This document shows positions 5,810 to 6,521 of a DNA stretch of 6,521 bases, piece by piece. How positions within the stretch are numbered: position 1 is the first letter of the stretch; every line of letters begins with the position of its first letter. A program made the translations under genes and the position numbers. Under the pieces are notes generated by a model. It had not been told where the DNA came from and did no database searches. It worked only from the letters and a program-made list of their open reading frames with translations. This stretch comes from Bacillota bacterium (GTDB lineage Bacteria; Bacillota; Clostridia; DSM-8532), in the NCBI GenBank assembly GCA_023426765.1, contig JAEZBW010000016.1, positions 1 to 6,521 of the forward strand, given 5' to 3'.

Positions 5810-6521
5810 ATGATTAGAGATTTGCTGAAGCATCAAATGCAAAAAAGGGGCTTCCATGCGAGTATTGTTAAATTGGAACGTATCTATGAGCTTCGGAAGG
5901 AATTTGATGAGCTTCACAGGAGAGGCTATGTTGATGAAAATCTGTATCAGTGGCTGGATGGATTTTACAGGTTCACCCCACCGGAAACAGGATATGATAT
6001 TACTTCTGTCATTATCATCGCCTCTTCAAGTCCGCAGGCCAGGGTATTTTTTACATGGAAGGGAAACAGCATTCCCATAATCATGCCACCTACATATCTT
6101 GATTTTATCAGTAAGCCAAAAGTGATAGAAAAGCATCTATATGAGAGCTTTTGCACATATGATGCACATTTTTTTGAGGCAGGAGAACTCCCATACAAGG
6201 TTTTGGCTGCAAGAAGCGGTTTGGGTGCCTATGGAAGAAATAACCTTGTGTATGTCCCTGGTTTCGGAAGTTTCATGCTGCTTTCAGCATTCTATAGTGA
6301 TCTTCCGGTGAATGATGATGACTGGAGCGAAATCCAATTCATGAAGTCCTGTGAAGGATGCTTTGCTTGTTTGAAGAATTGTCCTACAGGAGCAATCACA
6401 AAAGAGCGTTTTACAATTAAAGCTGAAACGTGTATCACTTACCATAACGAATTCTGGGGGAAGCCCGAGTTTCCGGATTGGATTGAGCCTTCCGCACATA
6501 ACTGTATTGTAGGCTGTATGC
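5810..6521 (+). CDS. QueG-like double [4Fe-4S] cluster protein, cut off by the window edge
   Basis: The first 237 residues are visible and the frame is still open at the right edge. The protein resembles epoxyqueuosine reductase (QueG) and its relatives. VLAARSGLGAYGRNNL (131-146) matches the conserved LAARSGLGWIGKN block. A ferredoxin-like motif CEGCFACLKNCPTGAI follows (Cys181, 184, 187 and 191). Then come ETCITY (Cys208; compare the RCISYLTIE segment of QueG) and the start of the second cluster motif NCIVGC (Cys232, Cys236), where the window ends. QueG is about 340-390 residues and reduces epoxyqueuosine in tRNA using cobalamin and two clusters. The N-terminal domain here (1-125) is poorly matched to true QueG by eye, and clostridial paralogues of unknown function exist. 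I therefore call it QueG-like, a probable cytoplasmic redox protein, not proven queG. There is no signal peptide. Its place directly behind a glycosidase is odd for a tRNA-modifying enzyme. Confidence 0.8.
   Translation, partial: MIRDLLKHQMQKRGFHASIVKLERIYELRKEFDELHRRGYVDENLYQWLDGFYRFTPPETGYDITSVIIIASSSPQARVFFTWKGNSIPIIMPPTYLDFISKPKVIEKHLYESFCTYDAHFFEAGELPYKVLAARSGLGAYGRNNLVYVPGFGSFMLLSAFYSDLPVNDDDWSEIQFMKSCEGCFACLKNCPTGAITKERFTIKAETCITYHNEFWGKPEFPDWIEPSAHNCIVGCM

Noticed and set aside
1..6521. Mobile element, CRISPR array, tRNA or rRNA
   Set aside because: No transposase or integrase motif, no regularly spaced repeats, and no recognisable RNA gene were seen on either strand. The gene fusion has no flanking insertion-sequence ends.

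Overview
The window looks like a carbohydrate-use region from a Firmicute, most likely a plant-fibre-fermenting member of the Clostridia. The grounds are purine-rich Shine-Dalgarno sites (AAGGGGG, AAAAGGGG), moderate base composition judged by eye, and the gene mix: a GH13 alpha-glucosidase, a GPH-type sugar transporter, an AraC-type regulator and a DUF1680 beta-L-arabinofuranosidase. This is inference; there is no rRNA or other phylogenetic marker.

Layout. (1) Positions 3-392 hold an unrecognised alpha-helical, acidic reading frame that may continue off the left edge. (2) Positions 449-2471 hold two broken sugar genes fused head to tail. The first about 347 residues of a GH13 oligo-1,6-glucosidase-like enzyme run, at about 1485-1489, directly into the last two thirds of a GPH-family sugar:cation symporter in another frame. 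The end of the glucosidase, the start of the transporter and whatever lay between are missing. Both parts are probably non-functional, unless the join is an assembly error. (3) Positions 2472-2588 are a convergent intergenic gap with small inverted repeats. (4) An AraC-family regulator lies on the minus strand (2589-3443). (5) A 99-base divergent control region (3444-3542) separates it from (6) a cytoplasmic GH127/GH146-type beta-L-arabinofuranosidase (3543-5792). (7) This is followed 17 bases later by a QueG-like double [4Fe-4S] cluster protein (5810 to the right edge, cut off).

How the genes may work together. The AraC protein, with a cupin-like sensor domain, is well placed to sense a sugar and switch on the arabinofuranosidase operon across the shared promoter region. 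The arabinofuranosidase has no signal peptide, so it should act on arabinose-containing oligosaccharides after import. No intact transporter is visible here, and the only one seen is truncated. The iron-sulfur gene behind it has no obvious link to arabinose release. No mobile element, tRNA, rRNA or CRISPR array was found. The most notable feature is the glucosidase-transporter deletion junction. I do not see convincing evidence of a wholly new system.
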